This document shows, piece by piece, positions 47,580 to 57,833 of a stretch of 64,000 nt of DNA. The notes beneath the pieces are model-generated. The model was given only the letters and a program-made list of their open reading frames with translations. It ran no database searches and was not told the DNA's origin. Source of the DNA: an uncultured bacterium (GTDB lineage: Bacteria > Bacteroidota > Ignavibacteria > Kapaibacteriales > UBA4661); assembly GCA_937899715.1 (NCBI GenBank), contig CALCNX010000075.1, positions 12,350-76,349 on the forward strand, in the 5' to 3' direction. The first letter of the stretch is position 1. The number at the start of each line of letters is the position of its first letter. The translations under genes were made by a program, and so were the position numbers.

Positions 47580-50500
47580 ATGTGCTTTCTCTACATCTTG
47601 CCCTGCACGAAGACAATCACCTACCGAAGCGCAATTTTCGGTATAGCTTCCCTGTACCTTCTATGCTCTTTTCAAGCCGTTCCCGCTTCTGCCCGTCATC
47701 AGAATACCACTACAAAAGCCGCCTCGCAACGGCATCTCGCACGGCATCCCGTTTCCGCCTCGTCACGCCCCGAATTGTGGTTTGAACATCTTAGCCTTGC
47801 CGAAGGTCTTTCTCAAAGCAGCGTTTATGCGATATTGCAGGACAAGCACGGCTTCCTGTGGATTGGCACGGAAGATGGTTTGAATCGCTACGATGGTTAT
47901 CGCTTCACGCATTACCGTCACGACCCAACGAATCCGCGCTCGTTGTCGGCAAATCTTGTGCGGGTCTTGTATGAAGACCGCGACGGTACATTATGGGTTG
48001 GGACGGAAAATGGTGGTCTGAATGCCTACGACCGCAAAACAGAAAGTTTCACTCGCTACCAATCTGCTTTCAACGATGATAGAAATGCCCCTCGGAAAAC
48101 TGATGCCGAGAGCGAAGGGCTGGGCAGTAATTTCCTGCGAGGCATTTGTGAAGACGCGGAGGGAACGCTGTGGATAGCCACTACAAACGGGCTGAACACA
48201 TTTAATAAGCGTACCGGCAAATGGGGACGAATGTGCTATAGTCCGAACAATCCTGCGGGTGCAGGAAGTCTGAGCCACAACCACCTAAACTCGCTGTTGC
48301 TTGACCGCGATGGTATGATATGGGTGGGAACATGGGGCAAAGGAGTAAATCGAATTAATCCCAAGACAGGAGCAATTACACGCTTTGACAATAAATCACA
48401 GACCAACGCACTCATCAATGATTTTATCACTGCGCTTTTTCAAGACAGTGATGGTGATATCTGGGTAGGTACTGCCGATGGTGTCAGTCTTTTGAATCTT
48501 GCATCGGGAAAGAGTACTCATTTTGCCAACAGCCCTGAAAAACCGAGTGTTTTAGGCGGGAATATGATTCGTTCTTTTTGGCAAGACGGAGGCGGAACAT
48601 TCTGGATTGCTTCCGAGCAAGGCGGTGTAACGCTTTTGGACAAAAAGACGGGACATACGGAAAATTATCGTCACGAACCGACCAATGCAGCGAGCCTGAG
48701 CAATGATAATATTCGGTGCATTTTTCGTGATAAGCAAGGTGCACTCTGGCTTGGCGCAATGGGTGGCGGGCTTAATAAATTTGACCCTTTCGCACGGAAG
48801 TTTGTATCCTATCGCCAAGAAACCAACAACCCATTCAGCCTCAACAATAACGTTGTTCGGGCAATTCTGGAAGATGAGTGCGGCACGGTGTGGGTGGGAA
48901 CGGAAGGCGGCGGACTAAGCAAATTCGACCCTTTCACGAAGAAATTTACAGCATACCGCCATCAGCCCGGCAATGAGCGGAGCATCAGTCACGATATTGT
49001 GCGCGGCATTGTGAATGATAAAAAACGGGGCGTTCTCTGGGTAGCAACAGCCGGTGGCGGGCTGAATCGTTTCGACCCTAAACGTGGTACATTTACAGCG
49101 TATCGAGCGAACTCGAACAAAGCGTATTCAATTTCCAGTGACGTTGTCCGACCGCTCTTGCTCAATGATGATGGCACACTCTGGGTTGGGACTGAGGGCG
49201 GGCTGAATCACTTCGACCCCGCAAACGAGCGCTTTACAGCATACCATTCTGACCCCAATAATGACCGTAGCCTCAGCTTTGAGTCGGTCTTGACGCTGTA
49301 CAAAGACCGTTCGGGAACGCTGTGGGTGGGGACGTTACAGGGGTTGAATAAGTTCGATCCCGCAAGTGGCACATTTACGCAGTTTACGCACAACATGAAC
49401 GATGCACACGCCCTCCAAAGTGGTAATATCCGCTCCATGATTGAGGACAACAAAGGGCGCTTCTGGGTGGGAACGTGGGGTGGGGGCTTACATCTTTTTG
49501 ACCGCACAACGGGTCGTTGTGAAGGTTTTCGGGAAAAGGATGGACTGCCAAACGATGCGGTGTATGGGATTTTGCAAGATAGCGCAGGCAACCTTTGGCT
49601 CACAACCAATAATGGTCTTGCCCGCTTTAATCCTGATGAGCGGACGTTCCGTACCTACGATGCCGATGATGGTTTGCAAAGTAATGAGTTCAATAGTGGA
49701 GCATATCATGCGGGCGAAAGTGGGCGCTTCTATGTGGGCGGTGTGAACGGACTGAGTATGTTTACGCCGGAGCGTATCGCCGACAATACCACGCCGCCTC
49801 CGGTAGTAATAACGGGGTTCAAAAAATTCAACAAACCCGTGCAGCTTTGGCAAGACCTCACTGCTGAGCCTGAAATTGCGATTCCTTACGATGACAATTT
49901 CTTTACTATTGAGTTCGCTGCACTCAATTTTACCAGTGCTAGAAAAAATCACTATCTCTACAAATTAGATGGCTTCGACAAACGCTGGATAGATGCAGGA
50001 ACAAGCCGTGAAGCTGCTTATACGAACCTTGACCCTGGAGTATATACATTTCGCATAAAAGCCTGCAACAATGACGGTCACTGGAACGAGCGCGGCGCAC
50101 GATTGCACATCAGAATTTTGCCGCCGTGGTGGATGACAATTTGGTTTCGGGCGGGTATCGTATTGGGGTTTGTCGGCACAGGCGGAGCGTGGTTCTGGGC
50201 ACGGTGGCGACGTGTGCATTATCAAAAGCGAGAACTGGAAAGGCTTGTGGGAGAACGTACCGAGCAGTTGCAGGAAAGTAACATTGAGCTGTCGCAAGCA
50301 AATGAGGAAATTCAACAGCATATCCAAACCGTAAGCGAGCAGGCGTGGGAAATTGCGACGATGAACACGCAATTAAACGCCCGCAATCAAGAATTGGAGC
50401 GGCTGAACACCGAAAAGAACGAGTTTTTGGGTATCGCCGCGCACGACCTCAAAAATCCACTTACGAGTATCGTTTTGCTTGCCGAAATGATTCAGTTTCA

Positions 50501-51110
50501 GAACGAAACATTAGACAACTCACAACTGATGGAGAAGGTGTCCAAAATTGAGCTAACCGCTATGCGGATGCGCGATATTATTGCCGATGTGCTGGATGTG
50601 AATGCCTTAGAATCGGGCGCACTCACACTGTATCCGGCGGAATTTGATGCGGTTTTTCTGGCAAAGGATATTCTGGAAGAATACCAAGACCGTGCCGCTG
50701 AGAAAGGCATTACACTTCACTTAGAAGCCCCCCAAGACCGTGAAGTGCTCCTCTATGCAGACTTCACGAAAACACATGAAGTGCTGGAAAATATCGTCTC
50801 TAATGCCGTGAAATACTCGCCGCATGGAAAAAATGTTACTGTGAGGATACATGATGATTTGAGTACATCATTTGTGAAAATTGAAGTGCAGGATGAAGGT
50901 CCCGGCATTTCGGATGAGGATATGAAGCGGCTTTTTGGTAAATTCGTTCGTCTTTCGGCACAGCCCACAGGCGGCGAGCATTCGACGGGTTTGGGGTTAA
51001 GCATCGTCAAAAAAATGGTCGAAGCGATGCAGGGGCACGTGTGGTGTGAGTCGGAGCTTGGTGCGGGCGCATCGTTCTTCGTGGAATTGCCGAAAGCAGA
51101 ACAAGCATAA
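47580..51110 (+). CDS. Propeller/Y_Y_Y sensor histidine kinase
   Basis: 1176 residues from ATG 47580, which puts a signal peptide (IFGIASLYLLCSFQAVPASA) near the N-terminus; ATG 47463 is also in frame and would add 39 residues. About 14 blades follow (GFLWIGT, GTLWVGT, GDIWVGT, GRFWVGT, and so on), many spaced by the same HDPTNPRSL-type linker. Then Y_Y_Y (LDGFDKRWIDAG, RIKACNNDGHW), a membrane helix, coiled coil, HisKA (GIAAHDLKNPLTSIV, His 955) and HATPase (ENIVSNAVKYS, DEGPGIS, KLFGKF-type lid with Arg: RLFGKFVRLSAQ, GLGLSIVKK). It is the largest protein in the window. Confidence 0.92.
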   Translation: MCFLYILPCTKTITYRSAIFGIASLYLLCSFQAVPASARHQNTTTKAASQRHLARHPVSASSRPELWFEHLSLAEGLSQSSVYAILQDKHGFLWIGTEDGLNRYDGYRFTHYRHDPTNPRSLSANLVRVLYEDRDGTLWVGTENGGLNAYDRKTESFTRYQSAFNDDRNAPRKTDAESEGLGSNFLRGICEDAEGTLWIATTNGLNTFNKRTGKWGRMCYSPNNPAGAGSLSHNHLNSLLLDRDGMIWVGTWGKGVNRINPKTGAITRFDNKSQTNALINDFITALFQDSDGDIWVGTADGVSLLNLASGKSTHFANSPEKPSVLGGNMIRSFWQDGGGTFWIASEQGGVTLLDKKTGHTENYRHEPTNAASLSNDNIRCIFRDKQGALWLGAMGGGLNKFDPFARKFVSYRQETNNPFSLNNNVVRAILEDECGTVWVGTEGGGLSKFDPFTKKFTAYRHQPGNERSISHDIVRGIVNDKKRGVLWVATAGGGLNRFDPKRGTFTAYRANSNKAYSISSDVVRPLLLNDDGTLWVGTEGGLNHFDPANERFTAYHSDPNNDRSLSFESVLTLYKDRSGTLWVGTLQGLNKFDPASGTFTQFTHNMNDAHALQSGNIRSMIEDNKGRFWVGTWGGGLHLFDRTTGRCEGFREKDGLPNDAVYGILQDSAGNLWLTTNNGLARFNPDERTFRTYDADDGLQSNEFNSGAYHAGESGRFYVGGVNGLSMFTPERIADNTTPPPVVITGFKKFNKPVQLWQDLTAEPEIAIPYDDNFFTIEFAALNFTSARKNHYLYKLDGFDKRWIDAGTSREAAYTNLDPGVYTFRIKACNNDGHWNERGARLHIRILPPWWMTIWFRAGIVLGFVGTGGAWFWARWRRVHYQKRELERLVGERTEQLQESNIELSQANEEIQQHIQTVSEQAWEIATMNTQLNARNQELERLNTEKNEFLGIAAHDLKNPLTSIVLLAEMIQFQNETLDNSQLMEKVSKIELTAMRMRDIIADVLDVNALESGALTLYPAEFDAVFLAKDILEEYQDRAAEKGITLHLEAPQDREVLLYADFTKTHEVLENIVSNAVKYSPHGKNVTVRIHDDLSTSFVKIEVQDEGPGISDEDMKRLFGKFVRLSAQPTGGEHSTGLGLSIVKKMVEAMQGHVWCESELGAGASFFVELPKAEQA

Positions 51111-51184
51111 TGCTTCCTTGATGACAAGGAGAAAAGCACGATGAATGTTTGCTTTTTTGCACTCTTCCATTCTCACCAATCATT

Positions 51185-53710
51185 ATGCACATTCCTTCCA
51201 TGTCGCTGCTTTCCGCCGTATATGCCGCATATTTGCTTGATTGCATAACAGGTGTGCTGTTGCTGTGGAAATATTTTGAGGGCAGTCGTCACGTTCAGGA
51301 TGGGAAGTCGCAGCAGGCGATGACATCGGTGAATTTGCCTGTAAGCCTCATTTTCAGCCGAGCCATCACGATGACTGTGCTCACGGTGTGTCTTGTGCAA
51401 ATCGTCGCTCTGACTCCTGTGCAGACGTGGGCATGTATTGGTTTTGCAGCATTCTCGCTCGCGCTTTCAGTCTTTGCTCTTGTAAAAAAAATACTCGCCC
51501 CGCGATCCGCCCATAAACCTGCCCTTGATTCCGGCAAGACTTCACTCTCCTACACCTTTCCCATTAACCCGAAATTTGAAGCCTTGTGGTCGGCGAATCC
51601 TCAATATTACGAGGCTGGTACTGTTCGCTTGCGTAAGGTGGAACTCCCACACTGGCGTTTTGAATCGCCGGAATTTACGGATGTGATTTTTGTGCTGGAA
51701 GGTATTATCATGGTCGAAACTGCTATTGGCTCACCAAACGGTGCTGCTACACGCCATGCGGTTGATTTGGTGTGGCAAATTGCCGAAGAAATGAACATTC
51801 GCCATACCAGAGCCGTTCTTTTTTCTGATGCCTATAATGTCCGTAAGTCATCGTTTGAAGCGCGAAAAATTGCAGCTCAATTCTATGGCGAAGCTGCACG
51901 TATCTGGGATTGCTATTTGTTTCTCAATCCCGCCGTGCGAGTGTCTTTCCAGCTCTCGAAGCCCTTTGCGCCCAGCGCCTTTCGCTCCATTCGCATTGCC
52001 GACAGCTTCCATGACGGCATTCGTTCTATCCTCTCGCATTACTCGCGTGCAGTAGTGCCGGAAAATAATACAATGCCGGAAAATAATGCCGGACAGCCGC
52101 GTGAATACTCGTTTCCCACCAATCCCTATTTTGAGGAGCGTTGGAAGTATTCGTTGGAGTACCTTGAGCACGAAGGGGTAAAATTGCGTAAGGTGCAACC
52201 TGCGGAATGGCATTATCAAGGAATTGGTGGTGAACAAGCAGTGTTCATGCTCGAAGGCGCGATGCTTGTGGTCAAGATTCAGTCTCAAAGACTTGATAAC
52301 GCTGCCATACAGGCAATGATGGCGCACGTGGAAGAGATTCTTCTCAGGAACGGGAATGAGACAATACCGATGGCATTGACGCTTGATTTTTCCGAAGTGC
52401 CGATAGATTCATCGTTGCTCTGTGCTGATGCTGAACCGATGCTGCGCGATACAATGCTTCTTAGTATATGTTGTCTGACTTCACCTCTTATACGTGAAAA
52501 AGTGCAAACTTCGCGTATTGTATTTCCGGCACGTTTGCCTGATGGTTCTGCGGAGGAAAAAGTAGTGTGGTTCGGCGGTGTGCAGGACGAGGCATTGGAC
52601 GCAATGCTTGTGCATTTTATCGCCTCTGATGACAACGAGATTGTGGAGGCGAGTGAAGAAACAAAGCAGGTGGGCAGCCGTAGAGCAGATTTTCACGAGC
52701 ACCGCATAGAACAGATTTATACTTTACTGGCTCGTATAGCGGATAGCGAGCCGGAGACGTTGGAACCGCCTCGCTTGCCAAGTGATGATTTATACGCTGA
52801 TGTTTTCAAAGCAATGGAGGTCGTCTATGAGGACAAGCGCCGACAGATGCAGGAGATTATGGAGCAAAAATACCTTTTGGAAAAGCAAGCCTCTCAAATT
52901 CAAGAAGTGAATACCCAACTTTCGTTTCATAACACCCAGCTTGATGAGCAGAATCAGCAATTAGCTGCGCTGAACACCGAGAAGAACGAGTTGATGAGTA
53001 TTGTAGCACACGACCTCAAGAACCCTATTGGTGCTGTGCGCTCTATGGCAGAACTCATCGCGGCGGGGCACACACTGAAGCCGCAGGTAGTTGCTGAAAA
53101 TATCATCAATACTGCAAACCGTATGCTGGGGCTTGTTGGTAATCTTCTTGATCTCAACCGTTTGGAATCCGGTGCGAAGATATATCATTGTGTTGAAATA
53201 GATATTGCGCCTTTTATTGATACGACTATTTGGCAGTATCGCCATGCGGCAGAGAAAAAAAATATTACCTTCCATTACAGCGCCGAAGCACCTCACACAC
53301 TTGCGATTGCCGATGAACAAGCTATCTTGCAAATAGTGGATAATCTTATTTCCAACGCCGTGAAATACTCGCCGCAGGGAAAAAATGTTTTTGTTAGAAT
53401 CAGGAATGACGAATTAACAACGGCAAAAGTAGACTCACGTGCACAGTCGTCAAGCCGCAAAGGGACTATTCGTATCGAAGTTCAAGACGAGGGCGAAGGT
53501 ATTTCGCGTGAGGATATGAAGCGGCTTTTTGGTAAATTCGCTCGTCTTTCCGCACAGCCGACCGGTGGCGAACACTCTACGGGATTGGGCTTGAGTATCG
53601 TCAAAAAAATGGTCGAAGCGATGGAAGGTCGTGTGTGGTGTGAGTCGGAGCCGGGTAAGGGAGCGATGTTTGTTGTTGAACTGCCTAGTCCCTTTCATTT
53701 CCACGAGTGA
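51185..53710 (+). CDS. Sensor histidine kinase with a duplicated unknown domain
   Basis: 841 residues from ATG 51185; the frame reaches TTG 51149. Three membrane helices lie in residues 7-103. Two tandem copies of an unrecognised domain follow at about 123-290 and 308-480: each starts with Y-[TS]-FP-x-NP-x-FE-x-x-W, continues with an [VL]RLRKV-like strand, then W-[HR] and VF-[VM]-LEG-x-[IM]-[LM]-V, then a helical region. The internal similarity is plain though diverged. A coiled coil leads to HisKA (SIVAHDLKNPIGAVRS, His 609) and HATPase (DNLISNAVKYS, DEGEGIS, GLGLSIVKK). The domains probably face the cytoplasm or periplasm depending on topology, which three helices leave open. The ligand is unknown. 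Confidence 0.87.
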   Translation: MHIPSMSLLSAVYAAYLLDCITGVLLLWKYFEGSRHVQDGKSQQAMTSVNLPVSLIFSRAITMTVLTVCLVQIVALTPVQTWACIGFAAFSLALSVFALVKKILAPRSAHKPALDSGKTSLSYTFPINPKFEALWSANPQYYEAGTVRLRKVELPHWRFESPEFTDVIFVLEGIIMVETAIGSPNGAATRHAVDLVWQIAEEMNIRHTRAVLFSDAYNVRKSSFEARKIAAQFYGEAARIWDCYLFLNPAVRVSFQLSKPFAPSAFRSIRIADSFHDGIRSILSHYSRAVVPENNTMPENNAGQPREYSFPTNPYFEERWKYSLEYLEHEGVKLRKVQPAEWHYQGIGGEQAVFMLEGAMLVVKIQSQRLDNAAIQAMMAHVEEILLRNGNETIPMALTLDFSEVPIDSSLLCADAEPMLRDTMLLSICCLTSPLIREKVQTSRIVFPARLPDGSAEEKVVWFGGVQDEALDAMLVHFIASDDNEIVEASEETKQVGSRRADFHEHRIEQIYTLLARIADSEPETLEPPRLPSDDLYADVFKAMEVVYEDKRRQMQEIMEQKYLLEKQASQIQEVNTQLSFHNTQLDEQNQQLAALNTEKNELMSIVAHDLKNPIGAVRSMAELIAAGHTLKPQVVAENIINTANRMLGLVGNLLDLNRLESGAKIYHCVEIDIAPFIDTTIWQYRHAAEKKNITFHYSAEAPHTLAIADEQAILQIVDNLISNAVKYSPQGKNVFVRIRNDELTTAKVDSRAQSSSRKGTIRIEVQDEGEGISREDMKRLFGKFARLSAQPTGGEHSTGLGLSIVKKMVEAMEGRVWCESEPGKGAMFVVELPSPFHFHE

Positions 53711-53757
53711 CATTATTGGCTTCATAGATAGCCAAAACAGCAAGGTAAGGTAACATT

Positions 53758-55932
53758 GTGAGAAATATTGCATGGATGGCAAACGCATTGTTCAGGGCGG
53801 GAATGGCGCTTGTCATTCTTGTCTTGATGCTGTATTGTTTTCTTACTCGTGCTGTTGCTGGCGATGATGCTCTTGTGCGTCGTCTGGGAGAAGCACGCGA
53901 GCAAAAGAACGATACAGCGCTTGTGCTGGCACTTGCCGACCAAGCATATTCGCGCTGGCTGACCAGTCCCGATGTTGGCATACAGGAGGCGCAAGAAGCT
54001 ATCGGCATTGCGGAGCGTGTTGCTTTCCCACGTGGCAAGGCAATCGCGCTTGTTTCCTTAGGGTGGTGCCATTATGTGCGCTCCGAATATGCCGAGGCGA
54101 TGCGGGCGTTTTTGCAAGGGCAAGCGCTTGCCGAGCAGACGGGCGACAATGCCACGCTGGGTACGATTTTGCAATACAAAGGCAATCTTTTTCGGCGTGT
54201 GTACAAAGACCCCGAACGCTCTCACCGTGAGCATTTGCGCTCACTTGCACTCATGCCGCCCTTTGCCGATAGCACCAATAGAATGTTGCTCTTGCAGGAT
54301 ATTGGCATAGACGAGCGTTTGATGAAGCATCCCACTGAAGCGCTGGAGTATTTGAATACAACTGTTACATTTTTCCGTCAGCACAATGATACGGCAAATC
54401 TCACGGTGTCATTAGGTTATGTGGGAGAGTGCTATGCACTTCGGGGGGAGCATGAAAAAGCCCTTGAATACTACGGGCAGGCAATTTCTTTCGCCAAGTC
54501 ATTGGGGCTTCGTCGTGCGCTGGCATTTGATTATGGGCGCTCTGCCAGTAGCCACAATGCGCTTGGGCAGCCGGAAAAGGCTATTGCTGAAGCGTTGAAG
54601 GCGGTTCCGCTTGCAAAAGCTATCGGTACGCAGGATATGATGCCGGAGGTCTATACGGCGCTCACCGAAGGATACCGAGCGCTTCGTAAGTTCGAGGAGG
54701 CTTCCACCTATCAAGTGTTGCTTGTGGAAATACAGGATATGCTCTATGCCGACAAAATTCGTAATACCTTGCTTTTGCAGCAGGCGGACTTCGATGCGCA
54801 AAAAATGGATACCCGCTTGAAAGCACTGGATAACGACAAGCAACTTCAACGGCGCATTGCCTTTGGTCTGGCGGTGCTGGTCGTACTCGTGGCAGTGGCG
54901 GGGATGTTTGCTTGGCGCTATGCACGACGAGAACACCGAGCGTTTATGCTGGTCGAGGAACGTAATCGCCATATCTCGCAGCAGGCTCAAGAACTTGAAG
55001 CCCTGAACACACAGCTTCTGGTGGCAAATGAAGAAGTGCAACGCCAGTTGCAGATTCAGTCCGAGCAGGCACAACAGCTTGAAATTTCACAAACAGAAAC
55101 CCGTCAGACAAACGAGCATTTAGAGCACATCAATGAAGAATTGCTTCGTTCTAATGCGGAGAGAGCCAAGCAGCAATCGGCATTGGAAGCATTGAACCGT
55201 GAACTTTCATACAAAAATCAGGCGCTCTCAGATGCCGAGCGCTTTCGGTTGAATATGCTAGGTATTGTTTCGCATGATTTGAAAAATCCTATCAGTACCA
55301 TTATCGGTTTGTCCAACGTTTTGCTTGATGATAATTCAACGCACGACCCCAGAACGCAAGATATGCTGCGCCATATCAACGAGTCCGGTGAGCGTATGGG
55401 TGCGCTTGTACGGGATTTGCTGGATACGGCGGCACGAGGCGTTGGCAAAATGAACGTGCATCTGCAGCCGACCGAACTCAAAGATATTGTTGCGGGCGTG
55501 TTGGCGCACCACATTCATTCTGCCGAGCGCAAAGAGCAAACGCTTATTTTTAGTCCACACGAGGAAGTATGGGTGGTGGGAGATGTGCAGCGATTATTCC
55601 AAGTGTTCGATAATTTGATTGGCAATGCAATAAAATACTCCCCGATTGCAGGGACAATCTGGATAACAGTTGCTCACCACGACGGAAAAGCCCGATTTAC
55701 AGTCAAAGACGAAGGTGTCGGGTTCACGGCAGAAGACAAAGTGCGGGCATTCGGCTTTTTTCAAAAGCTCTCTGCCAAGCCGACCGGCGATGAGCCGTCA
55801 AGCGGCATCGGCTTGGCAATCGTGCGGCAGATTGTGGATATGCACAACGGCGCGGTCTGGATAGAAAGCGAAGCGGGACAAGGTGCAATGATGATTGTGG
55901 AGTTGCCGCTTCTCCAAAAAGAGCATAGATAA
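53758..55932 (+). CDS. TPR sensor histidine kinase with divergent ATP-lid
   Basis: 724 residues from a GTG at 53758, preceded by AAGG at a suitable distance; ATG 53776 is the alternative. Signal/anchor (MALVILVLMLYCFLTRAVAG), TPRs at about 45-340 (HEKALEYYGQAISFAKSL), membrane helix (IAFGLAVLVVLVAVAGMFAW), a coiled coil of about 120 residues, HisKA (GIVSHDLKNPISTII, His 506) and HATPase (DNLIGNAIKYS, DEGVGFT, SSGIGLAIVRQ). The lid (FGFFQKLSAKPTGDEPSSG) and end (GAVWIESEAGQGAMMIVEL) differ from the segment shared by the other 16 kinases. It is the last member of the plus-strand kinase run and ends 15 bases before a convergent gene. Confidence 0.9.
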   Translation: MRNIAWMANALFRAGMALVILVLMLYCFLTRAVAGDDALVRRLGEAREQKNDTALVLALADQAYSRWLTSPDVGIQEAQEAIGIAERVAFPRGKAIALVSLGWCHYVRSEYAEAMRAFLQGQALAEQTGDNATLGTILQYKGNLFRRVYKDPERSHREHLRSLALMPPFADSTNRMLLLQDIGIDERLMKHPTEALEYLNTTVTFFRQHNDTANLTVSLGYVGECYALRGEHEKALEYYGQAISFAKSLGLRRALAFDYGRSASSHNALGQPEKAIAEALKAVPLAKAIGTQDMMPEVYTALTEGYRALRKFEEASTYQVLLVEIQDMLYADKIRNTLLLQQADFDAQKMDTRLKALDNDKQLQRRIAFGLAVLVVLVAVAGMFAWRYARREHRAFMLVEERNRHISQQAQELEALNTQLLVANEEVQRQLQIQSEQAQQLEISQTETRQTNEHLEHINEELLRSNAERAKQQSALEALNRELSYKNQALSDAERFRLNMLGIVSHDLKNPISTIIGLSNVLLDDNSTHDPRTQDMLRHINESGERMGALVRDLLDTAARGVGKMNVHLQPTELKDIVAGVLAHHIHSAERKEQTLIFSPHEEVWVVGDVQRLFQVFDNLIGNAIKYSPIAGTIWITVAHHDGKARFTVKDEGVGFTAEDKVRAFGFFQKLSAKPTGDEPSSGIGLAIVRQIVDMHNGAVWIESEAGQGAMMIVELPLLQKEHR

Positions 55933-55947
55933 GTGCCGCTCCTTTTT

Positions 55948-56937
55948 CTACTCCTTCGGTTTCCAACCGTAGGTGATGTACTCCCGGTCAAACGACCCGT
56001 CATCGTAGAGATTTACCACCGCATAGCCCGGTTCGCAGTCTTGCCATGCACCTTTCCACCATGCGCCGCTTACTGCACCATCGCAGAAATATGTTACGCC
56101 CGTGTAATCAAGCCTGTCAACAAGGTGGGTGTGTCCGGAGAGGCAGACCTTCACGTTCGGGAATTTGCGAAAAAGCTGCTGAATTTGCAGCCCGTCGGCG
56201 TGCATGAGATTGCGCTGAATTGTCCAATCGCTGTTATGTTCTTGCTTGCGGAGAAAAAACGCTGAGGTCATGCTGAGAATAGGGATGTGCGACAGTATGA
56301 GGATAGGTGTTGTAGGCTTGACCGAAGCAAGTTCGCCGCGCAGCCATTCATATTGCTCACTGTCCAACCGCGCTTCGTAGCCAATGTTTCCGCGCGATTG
56401 TGTGCTATCCAGCACAATAAAATGCCATCCGGCTTGTGCAAAACTGTAATAGCGATTTGGCATTCCATATACTTCTACTGCCCATTTTTTGCCGTAACGT
56501 GCTTCGTTCCCTTTGGCACCACTCTTGTCCTGAAGCCATCCCCATACGTCGTGATTACCAATGCAGTGCCGGATGGGAATTTTGGTTTCACGCTTCAGCG
56601 TTTCAAAAAAAATATCCCACTGAAGTTGAGTGCGTTGCTCGTTTTGTTCTAAGCCGTCGAAAATTCCATCTCCGCCATTTAGCAGCAGGTCGGGTTTGTC
56701 TTGAAGTGCGTTAATATGCCGTAGGCAAGCCGCCATACCTTCTTGAGCGCCACGTTCGGGCTGCACGTGGACATCGGTAAAGTGTGCAATGCGAAGAACA
56801 CGCTTGCGGTCATTGGCAAACGGGAGCGAGAGGGAAGTATCGTGTGCTTCTAACGCTGCGCCGGAAGCTAGTAACGCCGCCGACGAAGCCATAGAGTGCT
56901 TGAGAAATGAGCGTCGGGAAGGAGAGGAGGAGGGCAT
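55948..56937 (-). CDS. Tat-exported calcineurin-like metallophosphoesterase
   Basis: 329 residues. The N-terminus has a textbook twin-arginine motif SRRSFLKHSMASSAALLASG. Metallophosphoesterase motifs follow in order: AHFTDVHV (DxH), LLNGGDGIFDG (GGDG in place of GDxxD), IGNHDVWGW (GNHD), ILSHIPIL and GHTHLVDRL (GHxH). This is a two-metal active site, probably Fe/Mn/Zn, acting in the periplasm on phosphoesters; the substrate is not deducible. It is convergent with the last kinase and divergent from the GIN-domain gene at 57101. Confidence 0.9.
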   Translation of the reverse strand: MPSSSPSRRSFLKHSMASSAALLASGAALEAHDTSLSLPFANDRKRVLRIAHFTDVHVQPERGAQEGMAACLRHINALQDKPDLLLNGGDGIFDGLEQNEQRTQLQWDIFFETLKRETKIPIRHCIGNHDVWGWLQDKSGAKGNEARYGKKWAVEVYGMPNRYYSFAQAGWHFIVLDSTQSRGNIGYEARLDSEQYEWLRGELASVKPTTPILILSHIPILSMTSAFFLRKQEHNSDWTIQRNLMHADGLQIQQLFRKFPNVKVCLSGHTHLVDRLDYTGVTYFCDGAVSGAWWKGAWQDCEPGYAVVNLYDDGSFDREYITYGWKPKE

Positions 56938-57100
56938 ATCGGTATCAAAAAATGAGTGGGAGAATGGATTTGGTGAACACCTGCAAAATAGGCTATTTAC
57001 ATGGAAAAATCAACCTTCTGTGGTCGTCTGTGTAACATTTTCGCGTGGTTCTGCGTAGGCAAAGAATAACTTTTTTGTACATCATTTTTTATTGACAGCT

Positions 57101-57796
57101 ATGAAAACGACACACTTCTTGAAAAGCGCATTCTCTCTTGCGTTTGCAGCTCTTACTTTCGTTGCTTTTGCCACCACATCCTTACAAGCACAGTTCTTCT
57201 GGGGCAATGGTACACGAGGCTCTGGCAAAATTGTATCTGATACCCGTGAGTTATCGGAGTTTTCCAAAGTTCATCTGACCGGTAGTGGTGACGTGGTGAT
57301 TACCAAAGGTACAAAGCGCGAAGTGCGCGTGGAAGCAGATGATAACGTTATTGAAAGCGTCCGCACGGAAGTCGGAAGTGACGGCACGTTGACGCTCGGT
57401 TTGAAAAAAGGCTCGTGGAACAATGTCCATTTGAAATATACTATCGTCAACCCGACGCTTGAAGGTGTGGATATTAGCGGAAGTGGTTCGATAAATGTAG
57501 AGAGCGATTTTGATGCAAAGCAAATGCAGAGCGGTATTAGCGGAAGTGGCTCGGTTCGGTTCAAAGGCGGTAAAACGGCACGGCACGAAATACGAATTAG
57601 CGGCAGCGGAAGCGTGATGGCGGATAATCTCGAAGCAGACGATGTTACCGTAGAAATTTCTGGTTCCGGCAGCGCAAACGTTCATGCGAAGAAAACCCTC
57701 AATGCGCAAATACGCGGCAGTGGCGATGTTTACTACAAAGGCTCACCGTCTATTACTCAATCCATTCGTGGAAGTGGTTCGCTTGTCAAACGATAA
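57101..57796 (+). CDS. GIN-domain (DUF2807) secreted protein
   Basis: 231 residues from ATG 57101; TTG 57092 is also in frame. Signal peptide (AFSLAFAALTFVAFATTSLQAQ), then a right-handed, beta-helix-like GIN domain. It starts with RELSEFSKVHLTGSGDVVI and carries at least six repeats of a G-SGS turn (ISGSGSINV, ISGSGSVRF, ISGSGSVMA, ISGSGSANV, IRGSGDVYY, IRGSGSLVK). Proteins of this family in Bacteroidota are envelope-associated, sometimes labelled auto-transporter adhesin heads; the function is not established. A large hairpin follows the gene. Confidence 0.9.
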   Translation: MKTTHFLKSAFSLAFAALTFVAFATTSLQAQFFWGNGTRGSGKIVSDTRELSEFSKVHLTGSGDVVITKGTKREVRVEADDNVIESVRTEVGSDGTLTLGLKKGSWNNVHLKYTIVNPTLEGVDISGSGSINVESDFDAKQMQSGISGSGSVRFKGGKTARHEIRISGSGSVMADNLEADDVTVEISGSGSANVHAKKTLNAQIRGSGDVYYKGSPSITQSIRGSGSLVKR

Positions 57797-57833
57797 TGAA
57801 GCGGTTCGCTTGAAAAGGCGATAATCCAAAAAT

